Of a stretch of DNA of 64,000 nt, positions 18,588 to 34,200 are shown piece after piece. The stretch comes from Chionis minor (taxonomy: Eukaryota; Chordata; Aves; Charadriiformes; Chionididae). The notes below the pieces were generated by a model. It made no database searches, was not told the DNA's origin, and worked only from the letters and a program-made list of their open reading frames with translations. The translations under genes and the position numbers were made by a program. The DNA is taken from assembly GCA_013398295.1 (NCBI GenBank), contig VZSF01003323.1, positions 124,001-188,000 of the forward strand, given 5' to 3'. Numbering within the stretch: position 1 is the first letter of the stretch; the number at the start of each line of letters is the position of its first letter.

Positions 18588-19167
18588 TGTGCTGGTTTTG
18601 GCTGGGATAGAGTTAATTTTTTTCATAGTAGCTAGTATGGGGCTATGTTTTGGCTTTGTGCTGAAAACAGGGTTGATAACACAGGGATGTTTTGGTTGTT
18701 GCTGAGCAATGCTTACACAGAGTCAAGGCCTTTTCTGCTTCTCACACCACCTCACCAGCGAGCAGGCTGGGGGGCGCAAGAAGTTGGTAGGGGACACAGC
18801 TGGGGGAGCTGACCCCAACTGACCAAAGGGATATTCCATACCATATGACATAAAGCTCAGCATATAAAGCTGGGGGAAGAAGAAGGAAGCGGAAGACGTT
18901 CGGAGTTACGGTGTTTGTCCTCCCAAGTGACTGTTCATAGGTGATGGAGCCCTGCTTTCGTGGAGATGGCTGAACACCTGCCTGCTGATGAATTCCTTGT
19001 TTTGCTTTGCTTGCATGCGCGGCTTTTGCTTTAACTGTTAAAGTGTCTGTATCTCAACCCATGTGTTTTCTCCTTTTTACTCTTTGGATTGTCTCCCCCA
19101 TCCCACTGGGGTGGACTGAGCGAGCAGCTGTGTGGCGCTTAGTTGCTGCTAGGGTTAAACCATGACA
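18588..19167 (+). repeat. 3' LTR
   Basis: 580 nt, TG...CA ends, with a TATAAA box at 18863-18868. It retains the promoter segment missing from the 5' LTR. The usual ATTAAA-type signal downstream reads GTTAAA in both LTRs. Confidence 0.9.
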
Positions 19168-19172
19168 GGAAT
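19168..19172 (+). repeat. Target-site duplication, right (GGAAT)
   Basis: Matches 16744-16748. Confidence 0.85.
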
Positions 19173-21934
19173 AAACAAACAAACGCAAGGTGATAATTCA
19201 TGGTAGGCCATGGGATGACTGTTCAGAATAAGGGTTTTTTTGGAAAAAAATTAATTTTCCCCTTCGTAGTGCATGAGCAATTGGTTATTTGATGAAAATG
19301 GGAAATGAAATTGAGCAAAGGCGGCATTACCTTCTGCAGGGTGAACCCCTGGGGCTGCCTGCCATGGGATGCCAGGGATGCTGAGAATTTACCTGGACCC
19401 AAAAGGAGGTTAAATTACCTGAGTGATCAGGTGCTGGACTGCCAAAGTCCTCATTATATTTTTAAGTGGGTGAAAGTAAAATTACAAGGAACTTTTCCCT
19501 GACAGCCTTACCCCGTAACCATTCCTCATTATCTCCAGGGACAACCCCACCAGGGCTCGGGACTCCATCAAGCAGCCAGCCACACAAACTATGTGAAGGA
19601 TGGGGTGGTGGCCAAAGGAAGGTCCCCTCAAGAGGAAAGGGGCACAGATCAGAAGGAGCAGGGGGAGTCAATGGCTGCTGGCAGGCACAGACGTTTTATT
19701 TTGCGGTTTTCCCTGATGGTGGGAGGAGGGATTCAACACAGAGAGGGTCTGCTCTGCCCCTGCTGTTCTGGTTGGTGGTTGCTCCTCTGAGGAGTTAAGG
19801 TTGCCTCCTTTGGGCTTTTAATAAGCCCTGTGTGTGGTGTGATTTGCTGGCACATCCCAAGGGCCCTGGTCCCCCCTTTTGTTAGCAGGGAGCAGAGCAG
19901 GCAGTCTCTGCTAGGATAACGGCTCCATGGCTCTGGAACGTCATTGTGCAACCTCCCCATCATGCCTAAGCGGGAAGCAGTCGCAAAGAGGACACATCTG
20001 TGCTCTGGGACGTGCAGAGGGATGCAGTCGTCATTTGCCCACCGGCTAAAAGGAAGGTGACATTGAGATACAGGGAGAGAAAAAAAAATAATAATTAAGC
20101 TGAGACTCCTTTGGGCAGGCGGTCTACCCTACGGTTTGCTGAACTGTGACTTCGGTTGGCTCCATGCGGAGTTTGCACGATTAGTTTGAGATGTTTAACC
20201 CCGTGCTGGGCGGCAGGTGAACGCCGCCGAGGCTGCCTTCTTGTTTAGCAAAGGGTAAGCGCATCCCTCATGGCTGAGAAGCAAATCACTCCAGCGAAAA
20301 GCGTGGGCATTGCTGGGCAGCTGGAGGGTCATGTGCCAGGCTGCGTCCCAGGGCTGTCCTGCTTTTTCCCCCCCCAGACACAAAGCAGCCTCTGTCTGCA
20401 TAACTGGAGTAGCAAGAGCGTGCAGACTGTGGGCCCCCGCACTTCTTTGGAAATGGCACAGGACTCACTGCAGGCATATCGGAGAGGGGAAAAAAAAATA
20501 CAGGAAGGTGGACTACAATAGAAGGGTTGTCTGATAGGAAGCCCCGGACAAATAAATGCATTTTTTCCCCAGGAAACCCAAGCCAGTTCCGTGAAACACT
20601 GAAAGATGTGGGGCCACATTTTTCCAAGGGAAACGGCTGCCCGAAGAAGCTGATAGCTGGGAGTGGGATTTCGCCCCCCCCCCACCCCAGCTTTTGTGTT
20701 TGGAGAGGCTGCTGGAGGAGTAGCAGCATTTCTGACGGGCAGGGGGTCTGGGTCACTGGTCTTTAGGGGAGGGGGAGGGAAATCCCAAGCCAGTGGCTCA
20801 GAGTAAAGGAAGGGAAATTTTAAATCATTTGTGTGGGGGGAAAAGGGGGAATCCCAGGTCACCAGTGGAAAAAAAAAAAAAGATGTGTAGGAGGGACTGT
20901 TGCCTGTCTGGGGTATCTACACTATCATCTGCTGACAGGAACAGGGCTTTTAACCCTGTAAATCTCCTTTGCTTTCTAGTATGTGGCCGTGCCGCAGGCT
21001 CACACCCCGCTCTGGTTTCAGGGGCGGGTGTCTCGGTGCTCTCAGAAGCTGAGGAAGCTGCTTCCTCTCCTTTGGGTTTAGGTTTGTATTGATTTGTTTG
21101 TATTTGTTTCTCTTGCACGTGGTGTGTTTGGTTTTCATCCCGCAGCGATTAGAGGTTAGCGCTCTTGGCTGTGTTTTGGGATTTTTCCCAGCTCTTCTGG
21201 CCTTATCTCCATGCACGGATAAACCAGAGCAGTTGGGAACCCTGGGGGATTATTTACCGATATCCGATTGCGGCAGGTCCAGACCACATCTATGTGAATC
21301 ATCGATTTTTCTGAAGAAAAAAACCCCAAAACACCACCCCCTCCTCCCCCAAAAGAGGCCTCCTCGTGAGCCCTGCATGGGTCCCTCACAATTCAAATGT
21401 GGGTTATTCCCAACTAGAAATGAACTCCGGCTGGGGCTGCGGATGAATCTGTGTTTGGAAATGTCCCGTTTCGTTTCCGTCAGCAATCTCTGGGGATGCG
21501 CCTGGATCTCCCTGGGGCTTTGGCTGTCCGGGAGCTCCATTTTTGCTGCAGGCAGCTGTTGGCATGAAGGCTTTTGCCCCAACCCCACTGGTGGTGAGGG
21601 AGGTCTGGCTGTTTCGTTCCCATCCTCTTCCCGGGAAGAGTCTAAACTCATGAATCCTGATCTTAATTGAAGACAGAAGGGACGATGCACCGCAGTGGCA
21701 CTGGGACAGCCAAGAGAAGCGTTGGATGACTTCAGCCTGTGCTGTGAGGAGACCCTAATTTCACGGTCCGTCCGTCCTACCCAGAGTGTTTTCCACCTCA
21801 TTGCTGCAGCTGGCTTACCCCCTTGGGGCCTGGGCCGCACATTTGGTGACAGCGAGGGGCTGGCAGGGGGATGGGGACGGGGCGGGGGGACAGGCGCCGC
21901 TGTCGAAACAGGATCTTGCTAACCACATCCTCAG
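19173..21934. other. Intergenic, no gene seen
   Basis: Mixed-composition spacer with short homopolymers, for example poly(A) near 20867-20881. Open frames here carry no recognisable motif. Confidence 0.5.
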
Positions 21935-22745
21935 CCCCACCGCCGCAGGTTGGGGCGGCCGTGCTGCGCGCCAGATGGCCGTGCCGGTATGGCCCCCAGC
22001 CATGCCGCCGCCGCGTGGGCTGCGGCTGCGGGGGGGACAGGAGGACCCCAGCCGGGGTTTTGCCGCCGTGGCCGGGGACACAGGCAGCCAGCACGCAACC
22101 CCAGCAGCCCACGCCGCTCCCGGCCGAGACGTGGCGGCACGAATCCCCAACGAGCTTCCCGGCGCCGACCTCCCCTGCCCGCCGTCAAAGGCGGATTTAA
22201 ACGCCTCCCAAAAAACCCGGTGGTGTGCGCAGCTCTCTGCAATTATTATTTGTACCACAAGCTGCTTCCTGCCCCGAGCTGCTTTTATCTCGCATTGTTT
22301 CCCTTTCCAGGTGGGGCTGCGGGCTCCCCGCTGCTCGGCCTCCGGGGCTGCCTCCTCCGCCGGCTCGCCGGCCGCGCTGCCGGCTGCAGCTCGCTGGCAG
22401 AGAGGCCACCTTTGTCTGCCAGCCCCGTCCGTCCTCCCTCCTCCTCCTCCTCCTCCTCCTGCCAGAGCTATTTCGGGAAACGGCAGCTGAGCCGAAGGAT
22501 TGTTAATTGTTTGTCAAACCCCTTCCAGCTCGGTTAGATCACATGCGGAGATTAGAGCGCCCCATCACACCCTTTCCTCCGCCTCCTCCTCCCGTATCCC
22601 CCTGTAACCCCCCCCCTACCCCACCAGGGATGGGGGGCTATGCCCCTTCTGCGGCTGGACAGACGGACACGAGGCGCATCCGACCGCCCGTGACGCCGGC
22701 CCCACCGAGGCGACGGCTCCCACGCCGTGTCCGGCTCTGGGTGTG
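21935..22745. promoter_or_regulatory. CpG-rich block of unknown role
   Basis: A CpG-dense segment about 3 kb upstream of IER5. It has GC-rich stretches at 21,950-22,190 and 22,310-22,430, separated by AT-rich islets (22,235-22,260 and 22,495-22,520). Frames through it are open because of GC content and contain no known domain. It could be a distal enhancer, an unmethylated island or the start of a non-coding RNA; the sequence cannot decide. Confidence 0.35.
22438..22460. repeat. (CTC)n microsatellite
   Basis: Seven to eight CTC units. Confidence 0.9.
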
Positions 22746-22795
22746 ACGGAGATGCCCTCCTCGGAGGGGAGCCCCAGCAGGGTCACCCGCCGGCT

Positions 22796-22825
22796 GGGAT
22801 GGGATGGGATGGGATGGGATGGGAT
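22796..22825. repeat. (GGGAT)6 microsatellite
   Basis: Six exact GGGAT units. Confidence 0.95.
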
Positions 22826-22852
22826 GGTCTCCGGGTGCAGGCAGGAGCCCAG

Positions 22853-22880
22853 GGCAGGCAGGCAGGCAGACAGACAGACA
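22853..22880. repeat. (GGCA)n(GACA)n microsatellite
   Basis: Four GGCA-type units pass into three GACA units. Confidence 0.85.
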
Positions 22881-26242
<3,362 letters not shown>

Positions 26243-26673
26243 CGCGCTGGCCGCGGGCCGCAGAGACTCGCCCTCCGCCGCGGGGAGGGGGGGCCCGGCG
26301 GACAGACGGGCAGCCGGACAGAGAGGTGACAACCCCGCTCCTTCTGAACCCCCGGAGGGCGCCCGCCGCAGCGGACTGTGCAGGCAGCGCCACGGGCCTC
26401 CGGCGCCGGCCAGTCCGGGCGCCCTGCCCCGCCGCACGGGAAGGACCGCGGAGCAGCAGCAGCACTTCCTCCTTCCCCGTCCGCCGCCGGCACCCCGGGT
26501 CCTGTCTGCCGGCACCCGCCCTGGGAGCGCCCCCGGCTCGGCCCTCCCGGAATTCCCCTTCCCGGCCGGGCCGCCGCCCTCTCCGGCGCCCGGGGGAGGC
26601 TTCCCGGCTGCCGCTGACAGTGGGGCCGCTCCCACCGGGTAATATTTTAAGCTTGGAAAGTATTAAGTTTATT

Positions 26674-26679
26674 AATAAA
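26674..26679 (+). terminator. IER5: Poly(A) signal AATAAA (proximal)
   Basis: Canonical hexamer 432 bases after the stop codon, in AT-rich sequence. Confidence 0.65.
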
Positions 26680-26918
26680 GTCTCTATTTTGGAAAGGTTT
26701 AGGTCAGAACTATTACGTGGTGCTTTTTAAAAGTGTTTATTGAGAGAAACGAAGTTTACAGATGCTCAGATGGAAAGTCCTTGAGCCTGTTTGTTAGGCT
26801 TGGTAACTCCCGGTCTTTGTTGTATAAAGGCTTGGGGCTCCCGTAGGGATTTTTGTACAGTGTTCTTCAGTGATGTATCTTGTTTTGTATAAAATGTAAT
26901 TTTACGTGTACAACACGT

Positions 26919-26924
26919 ATTAAA
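26919..26924 (+). terminator. IER5: Poly(A) signal ATTAAA (distal)
   Basis: Common variant hexamer 677 bases after the stop, followed by TTTTCAACTGTATAAG. Composition changes sharply after about 26,945, so this may be the main end. Confidence 0.6.
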
Positions 26925-26945
26925 TATTTTCAACTGTATAAGCCT

Positions 26946-29900
26946 AGTCCCTGTCTGTGCCCCCCCCGCTTGGCTCGGGGGAGGGGGAGGAGAGGAGGGC
27001 TGCCGGGAGCTGGGCAGGCAGCAGCCAGGGTGTGGTTGCTGCATGTCTGTGGCTGGATCCACCCTGCTTCGCCAAAGGCTTGGGGTGGGTTGGAGTCCAG
27101 CTCCTCTGGCAACCAGGAAGAAAGGGAACTTCTGTCAGGGTAACTGGAGGCTCTCCCAGGACCTTCCAGGTGCTCCTGCTGCTCCTCTGGCTGCAGCCTC
27201 TTCCTGGGGCCAGAGCTGCTGTGGCATTTGAGGTCTTACTCAGAAAGTCCCTCGTGCAGAGCCGCTCTCTCTGTGGGTGCAACGTGGTTGCTAAATCCCA
27301 GAAGAGCAGCTGTGTGCAGTCCTGGCACGGTGGCACAGCTGGGCGGAGGGCTGGCCTCTGGCTTTGCTGGCTCCAAAGGTCTGCTGGGGGTGTGGGAGTG
27401 GATCCTTCCTGGATGCAGGCTGTACTCACGGCCAGCTGCTGCTCTGCCAGGGTTATTTTTCAGTGCCTCATCTCTGCTGTTACTTGCAGAATAGTTAAAA
27501 TGATGAGTATCAGGGCTTTTTTTTTTTTCTTTTTCTTTCATTATCAGTAAAATTCTGACTGGGTTAAAGTTCCTGCTCTCAGGGGTGGGGAGAGAAGTTT
27601 GGCCTCTGCTTCACAGCGACTATGGAGCGCCCTGAGGCATTGTAATTAAACTGGATTGTGGGGGGATTTTTTTTTTTCTTCCCCTGCTTCTTGCTGGGAG
27701 ATTCACTAGAGGCTTCTCTGCTCCTAATTAATGAACTTTTCAACCGAGGATTGCATCTCTGGCAAGTCGAGGAAGATGTTTGTGTGCTGTGAAACGCAGC
27801 CTGGGATCTGGCTGAGCCTCAGGGGCTCGGGTGGGAGAGCTGGGAAGTAACGTGGGAGATGAGCGATGACCAACATGAAGCTTTCTGCTCTCCGCTTGCC
27901 TTGGTGTGGCTGAAATGGGTGCTGTGTTGGGAAGCAGTGCTGTCCCTTATGGTGGGGGGCGCTGGGGGTTTTACACCTTGTTTCTGGGAGAACTGGAGGC
28001 ATCAGGCTTGGTCCTCCTGAAGCACTAGGAAGGCGATGAGAGGAGGACTTGGCAACGGGGGAGAAGTCTGGTCCGGGACAGCTTAGAAGGCAGCCCTGCT
28101 AGTTTGTGAGTGAGTTAGTAGCTCCTTATTCCTCGGTAAAAGCGAAAGTCCTGCCATCTTAATTTTGTTGATAATTGCACTTAATGGTGACATATGGTTT
28201 TAGTCTGGTAGACGACACCAAGGAAATTGTGCATGATGAGACATTGCTTTCCACTTGATGACCTTTGGGAGGTGACAGGAAGGTCCTGTTCCTGCTTCAC
28301 TTGCACGAGTGCTCTCCAGGAGAAGCCTACAGCCCAGCAGCGTGGCTGTGGGATGGGGGACGCACTTGCCGTGGGGCCTCTCCAGCAAGAGGAAAGCAGT
28401 GGGAGGAAGAGGGTGTCTACAGAGGACTCTTCCTCACAGCTCACCTCCTGCTGCCTTGCAGAACGCCCTGCTCTGAGGTCACAGCTTGCTCTTGTGGGTC
28501 AGAAGCTGGGCAGGGGAATGGAAATGGTCTCGTGTTCCCACACAAGTACAGCTTCCGTCCCAAGGCCGGAGGGAGTAGGTTTCGGTCCTCCTTGTCCACC
28601 AACAGCAACTCCGTGGTAGTGGCTGGCTTTCCCCAGGGCTTGCAGTCAGCTCCTGAGCATGGAAATGGGATGGGGGCACTCCTGCTCTTGGCCATCAGAG
28701 AGTCAGTCAGAAGCAGCTGGATGTATCTAAAGGTTTTCTGGGCACGCCACTGCTGGAAGAGCCCCCGGTCCAGTTGGTTCGTGTGGCCCCGGCATCCCTG
28801 TGTAGACAAGACAACCGCCCTTTGGCACAGATCACCAGCAGCCCTCTTATCTATTCTATCTTCCAGAGAGGAGTTGTGCAACAGCTTAATTGCTGTTGGC
28901 CTCCGAAAATACGGCAAAGACTATCCAAAGATGCCAACGAAGCTCCCTCTGGCTGGTGCAACCCTTTTGCGGAGCTATCTGAGGTGAGCAAGTTCTCACT
29001 GGCTGATAAGCACGGTGCTGTGTCCCTGAAAGACCTGGTCCAGCTCCGTCAGCTGCCGGAGCTGTCTCTGCTGTGCCATTGCGCGCCTCGCTTGTTCCCG
29101 AGGATGTGTTTTTATAACGCCTGGGGTTTGCTCCCTGGGAGGTGAGTGTCCCCGGGGAACTGCAGGCTGCTGCTCAGGAGGCTTGGAAAAATATCAGAGA
29201 TGAGAGAGCTGCTGGTGAGCTTCGTCTCGTTATGGAGGGGTCTGCACCTCCACTGGGAAACAAGTCTCAAATCAGGAAAGACCCATAATGATGGTGCTGT
29301 GTTACTTTTGGAATCAACTTTCCTGCTCTTTATTTTGGTTTTTTTTCCCTCCCCCAGTGTCTTTTTTTTTTGTTCCTGTAATGACTTTTACCTAAACGGG
29401 GCCTGCTTTCCTCAATTCATCTGCTCCGTTGTGCTGCTTTGATCCCCGGACTTCTCCTTGATGGAGATGGAGTGGCACAGTTGAGCAGGGAAAGGGGAAT
29501 AAGCTCAAGGAGAGGCTGACGACCCAAACCTGCTGCCTAGGCCAATGCTGACGGAGGGAACAGAAGCGTATAAACAAGCCGGATAAAAATAAAAACTTCC
29601 ATCCCTTGGAAGAGAGGGTGACTCCTATGGAAACTACCTCACGGGGTCGAGGAGGATATGACTTAATGGCAAGATGGCAGGATCCTCACCTTCCTATAAT
29701 AGTAACGAGCTATTGGAAGCGTTCGCCCGGGCTTCTGCTCCCCTCCTCCCCCCCGCCTCTGAGCTCAGATTAGGTCCCCTGGGAGCCTGGGAGAGGAGAG
29801 GTGCTGGGAAAATCCCTTAGCGCAGCCGGAGGGTGGGATAGATGCCGGTGGAGGGAGCTGGGAGTGCAGTGGCCAGGCTGCCCCGGCGATGCTCGGGCAG

Positions 29901-31203
29901 GAGGGTGAGCGGCAGACTTTCACTTTTCTCCTGCTGTAATCGGCAAGGAGTGATCGCCGGCTGCAGCTCCGGGCAGGCGAGCTGCAGCTCTCATCAGGAA
30001 TACCTTCTGGAGAGAGGGAATGATTTAAAACCGGCTCTTGCCAATAAGGGAGTGTTAATGGTGTGAATCATCTTGGCCTTTAAAGGGGTGGACGTAGGTC
30101 TGGCCTGGGACAGGTGCCAGCCAGAGGCTGGAGGAAGCCCAGAGGGCTGGGAGACGATGGGCAGCAGACGAGGGGCCGGGGCTAGCAGGAGGCTCTGGAT
30201 TTCACTCCGGATGCTCTTGCTCCCTGCCGGCCCCATGCGACCCAGCTTTACCCGCCCGTCCCTCCTCTCCTGGGGCAGGGGAAGGGGAGGAAGGCGCTGC
30301 ACACTCATTGCTGCAGCATCCTGTGTCAGCGTTCAGGAATCCGGCGAGCTGCTGGGAGGGAGGAGGGAAGCAGGCCAGCACCGCGGGGCTGTGTGCCTGC
30401 TGGGGCCTCTCCCCGCCTGGGAAGCTGCGGGAAGCTGGGGGGGGCACCGGAGCAGCCCTGGGGGGCAATGCTTTGCCAAGGGCTACACCCCAGGGCAGGC
30501 TTTTTTTGGGGAAGGGAGGGGTGCAGAAGTGCTGTGGCACAGTACTCCTTGCGTAAATCACGGCTCAGGAGACTGGGTAGAGGCACGTCTGGATCATGCC
30601 CCCCCCACCCCCAGCCCTCTTGCCGCTCCGGGGCTTGCATCTGTCTCCAATGTACTGTGCTTGCTGGCAATGCTCTGCCAATATATATTCAGGATGGGCG
30701 GAAGGAGCCCCCTCCCTGCTCCCCAGTGGGCTGGGGGGTGCCTGGAGGGAAGTGGGGGCTTGTCCTGGCCGCTCTCCCTGGGCAGGGACAGGCTAGGTCT
30801 CCGCTTGGGCAGGGTGTTCCGAGCCCGGGGGGCGGCTGCGCAGGGGGAGAGGGAAGGCGGCGAAGCTTGCTGGCAGGGCTGAGCCCCCTGGGGGGGCTCG
30901 CAGAAAAACCCAAGGCTTCTTCCAAGGAGCGCCCTTGCGAGGCTGAAGCCGGGCGGAGAGAGGGGTCGGCGCTGAGAGGGGATGGCTGGGAGGGGGAGAA
31001 GCTGGCTGGAAGGTGTCCGGAGCTGCCTTGGCACGGAGGGACCCCAGCAGACGAGGGCTCTTCCAGGCCAGCACGGGTCCAGGAGGCAGGGTCAGAGCCA
31101 GGCGAGTGCTGAGACCGTGGTGACAAACACAAACAACTCCGTTCTCCTGCTCTTCTGGTTGTGATTTCTGCTCCTGACATGCAAACCCTGCAGGGCCCCC
31201 CCC
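26946..31203. other. Intergenic, no gene seen
   Basis: Spacer with poly(T) runs near 27,518 and 27,669. AT-rich islets at 28,150-28,215 and 30,010-30,090 stand out from GC-rich surroundings. No exon is recognised on either strand. Confidence 0.5.
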
Positions 31204-31217
31204 NNNNNNNNNNNNNN
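31204..31217. other. Assembly gap (14 N) in a poly(C) run
   Basis: Ns flanked on both sides by runs of C, so this is probably an unresolved homopolymer or G-quadruplex-forming tract. Confidence 0.9.
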
Positions 31218-34200
31218 CCCCCCCGCCTGCTCCCCAGCTGGGCGAGGGCTGGCCTGGCCGCCGTAATGAAATGCAGAGCTGCCCGGGAGAGCAGGGGGGG
31301 GAAAAAGGCTCTGTTTGAGGTTTTGTGCCTCTGGTTTCCTCTGGCCCTCTCTCCCAGCGGGGTGATTTATTGGCGATGGAGCCTGGGGAGAGGGGGAGGG
31401 AAGGGCTTGGAGTTGCAGGCAAGCAGTCAGTCATCACGTATTTCCCAAGCACTCACGCGAGGTAGAGGGGAAAACGGGATGAGAGGAAGGTAAACTGGGA
31501 AGGGGCCGTAGAGCATAATTTACTGGAGAGGGGCTCTCCTGAGCTCGTCCCAGTTGCTCGGAGGTGGTGTTCAGTGCTTTGCCCGCTGAAGGACTGGCTT
31601 TGTGGTGGATCCGCTTTTCCTCCATCCCAATTTCCCCACCTTCCCTCCATCCTGGCTTCCCTGTGGGCGAGCAGCGGGGTGCTGAGACCTGCCCACAAGT
31701 GGCTGCTCCGGGACCAGCTCTTCTGGCCCAGCCCAGCCCGCAGGGCTTTGGCTTGTGTCTCCGGTGCAGGCGAGGGGGGACGGTTCATCTTCTTTTCCCT
31801 TTCCGGCAGCTGCGGCCAAGGAAGCCAGCAAGGCCTTTCCCAGGCTGGGGAGAAGCGTAGGTACCGGGTGACGCTGACCTGTTTTTGGGCACCCGCACGG
31901 AGCAGCTGCGCTGCTGGAGGCACTGCCAGGCTGCGACCTGCCTGGCTGTGGATGCGTTTGCTGCCTGCAGCTTCCCTGGCTCAGCCCAGCCTTTCCCTTA
32001 AGCCAGGCTTTTGGCTCTGCCGCGCTGCTCGGGCACCACCAGCAGCAAGCTCTCCCTCCTGTGCGGGATGCTCCGGTGTGCTGCCACGTTGCAGGGGTGA
32101 CCTCCTGCTCGGGAGAAGCAGGCAGGGCTGCCTGTTGTTCACGCTCGCTGCTCTAGTTGGGAACGTGTGTGGTTTCCCAGGGGGAAGGTCTCCTCCTCCT
32201 CCTCCTCCTCCTCCTCCTCCTCCTCCCCTCTGCTGACAGCGTCTGACCTCAGCTGTCGTCCCTGGTAGTGCAGGGGATTAATCTGAGCCTCGGGACAGGT
32301 TGAGGCATGTCCAAGGCGGAGGAGAGCTTCATGCGTACAGACACAGAGGAAGGAACAAAAACAATTCCCAGGGAAATATTTTCCTGCTGCTTTTCCTGGC
32401 AGCCAGCAGAGCGGGAGGAAAAGACCTCGCTATAAATTGCTTGCAGGAGACTCAAGCCCTTTTCCCTTGGCCTCCAGCACCCCATGAAGCTCAGCCCCGC
32501 CGCCCCAGACCCACACGGGGAGAGCCGCAAAGGGTGCTCGACCCCCAACCTGCTGCTGAGCATCCCCAGGCTCCGCTCAGCCGAGGCGTCGCCTCCGACA
32601 CCCGCTGCCCACCAAGCTCTGGGGTGGACGGAGACATCCTCCCCCCAAGCATTTAAAAAGCTGCTCTTCACCCTGGAGCAGCAAGCTGGGGTTGCCCACG
32701 GTGGACTCTGCCCTTTGCCTGCTCCGGCCTCGGCCACCCTCCTCCCCCTCCTCCTGCTGCTGTTTGCTTTGGCAAGCGCTGGGCTTCGCCCCGCCAGCAC
32801 AGCCCTGCGGGCCAGGGTCAGGCGGAGCGGGGAGGGGAAGCTGGAGGCGTGGGGCAGGGAGGGCGCCTGCGGGGAGAGGAGAACGGGAAGGGAAATGGAG
32901 AAGTAGATGGCCGGCTGGGTGGATGGGGCACGCCAGCCCTGCTGTGAAGGGCAGGAAGGATGCGGCTCCCTCGGAAATCTGGAGGGTGGGCTGGGAAAGG
33001 CAGGAAAGGGAAGCGAGGGCGGGAAGGAGGGAGCGTGTCCGGAGTGGGGACAGAGGCGAGAGCCCTAGTACCATGCCAGGTCTGATCTGTGAGAGTCCCA
33101 TGGGTGCCTGCTGCCCTTGTCCCGGGGCTGGAGGGCTGGCACGCGTGGTTCCCCTCTCCAAGCAAACAGAAGGATGCAGGCAGCGTGGCACAGGCAACCA
33201 GGCAGCAGCGGCTCCCCCTGCGCCATCCCTCATGGATCAGGGGTCCCAGATGGACAGTGGATGGAACATCACTAGAAAAGAGGGGGAGGAAGCAGCTGTT
33301 TTGGTGGCAGGAGACAAAGAAATGCCCGCTGGCTGTCCCCCGCTCAGTTCCCCAGGTTTACTCCTGCAAACCCGAGCACTGAGCAACACAGGCAGATGGG
33401 CTCTGCCAGCACACACGGTTCCCCAATCCCAGTTCCCTCCATCCCATGGGGTGCCGGAGGTGGTGGGAGCATGATGGAAGCGCCAAGCCAGAAGCTGGGG
33501 TGGAAGGAAGGTTTGCCCCTCTGGCGCGGTGCTGGGGGTTCCAAGCATCCCTGCCTTGTGCGGCTGGGTGCAGGGGGGCTGCGGGAGCAGCATGGTGTTA
33601 CGTCTCCATGGCAATGTGGCTGCTATTTTTCAAAGCAGAAGGAATTTATGTTTTTTTTTTTCACCCGGCACTGGCCCAGGGCAGTGTTTTACAGGAGCCA
33701 GAATGCAACATCAACAAGCAGCCGTAGTCCTGTGGGTATGGGGGACGTGCGAGGGGCAATGGGCCACCCTCACCTCTCTGGGGCGAGGGAGAGATCCCTG
33801 GAACCCGATCTCACCCCTGACCCGGGGCTGAGCATGTTGGCGACCCCCAGGGCAAGGGTGCAGGGTGGGCAGGGGATGGTCGAGCCCTCTTGGGCAGCTG
33901 GTTGCTGCCTGTTTGCGGTCCCGCTTGCTCCAGGGGGAATATTTGACCCTGTGGGCCCTTGGCACGACGGAGAGGCCGGGAGGAGCTGCATCCGGAGGAA
34001 GGCACGGCTCCCACGGGAAGGCAGGAGGGACGGAAGGACGGACAGGGGAGGGAACCGGGGCTTTTCTTCTCTCCGGCGCCGGGGAGAGCCGCAAAATGAT
34101 TGCTGGTGTTGTCAAGCTGGGATTTACCCTATTCGGGGCTGGTAGAGCGACGCTCCCCTTCCCAGCTCTGGCACTCGGCAAGGGCTGACGGCAGCATCCA

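Larger units (their letters stand above)
16749..19167 (+). mobile_element. Non-autonomous endogenous LTR retroelement
   Basis: A complete insertion of 2419 nt: 5' LTR, PBS-like site, 1356-nt internal region, purine tract and 3' LTR, framed by a GGAAT duplication. Both LTRs begin TGTGCTGGTTTTGG and end in GACA. The internal region has no gag, pol or env-like frame; it consists largely of about 50-base tandem repeats and one roughly 140-base direct repeat. It therefore could only move with enzymes from another element. The LTR type is widespread in birds. Assignment to the ERVL class is inferred from the duplication length and is not certain. Confidence 0.88.
26243..26945 (+). other. IER5: Probable IER5 3' UTR
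   Basis: A GC-rich stretch after the stop gives way at about 26,640 to AT-rich sequence with two poly(A) signals. The exact end is inferred. Confidence 0.6.

Noticed and set aside
31574..33474. Several overlapping 150-260 codon frames on both strands
   Set aside because: Open frames on opposite strands through the same GC-rich sequence, low complexity and no conserved motifs. They are typical chance frames.
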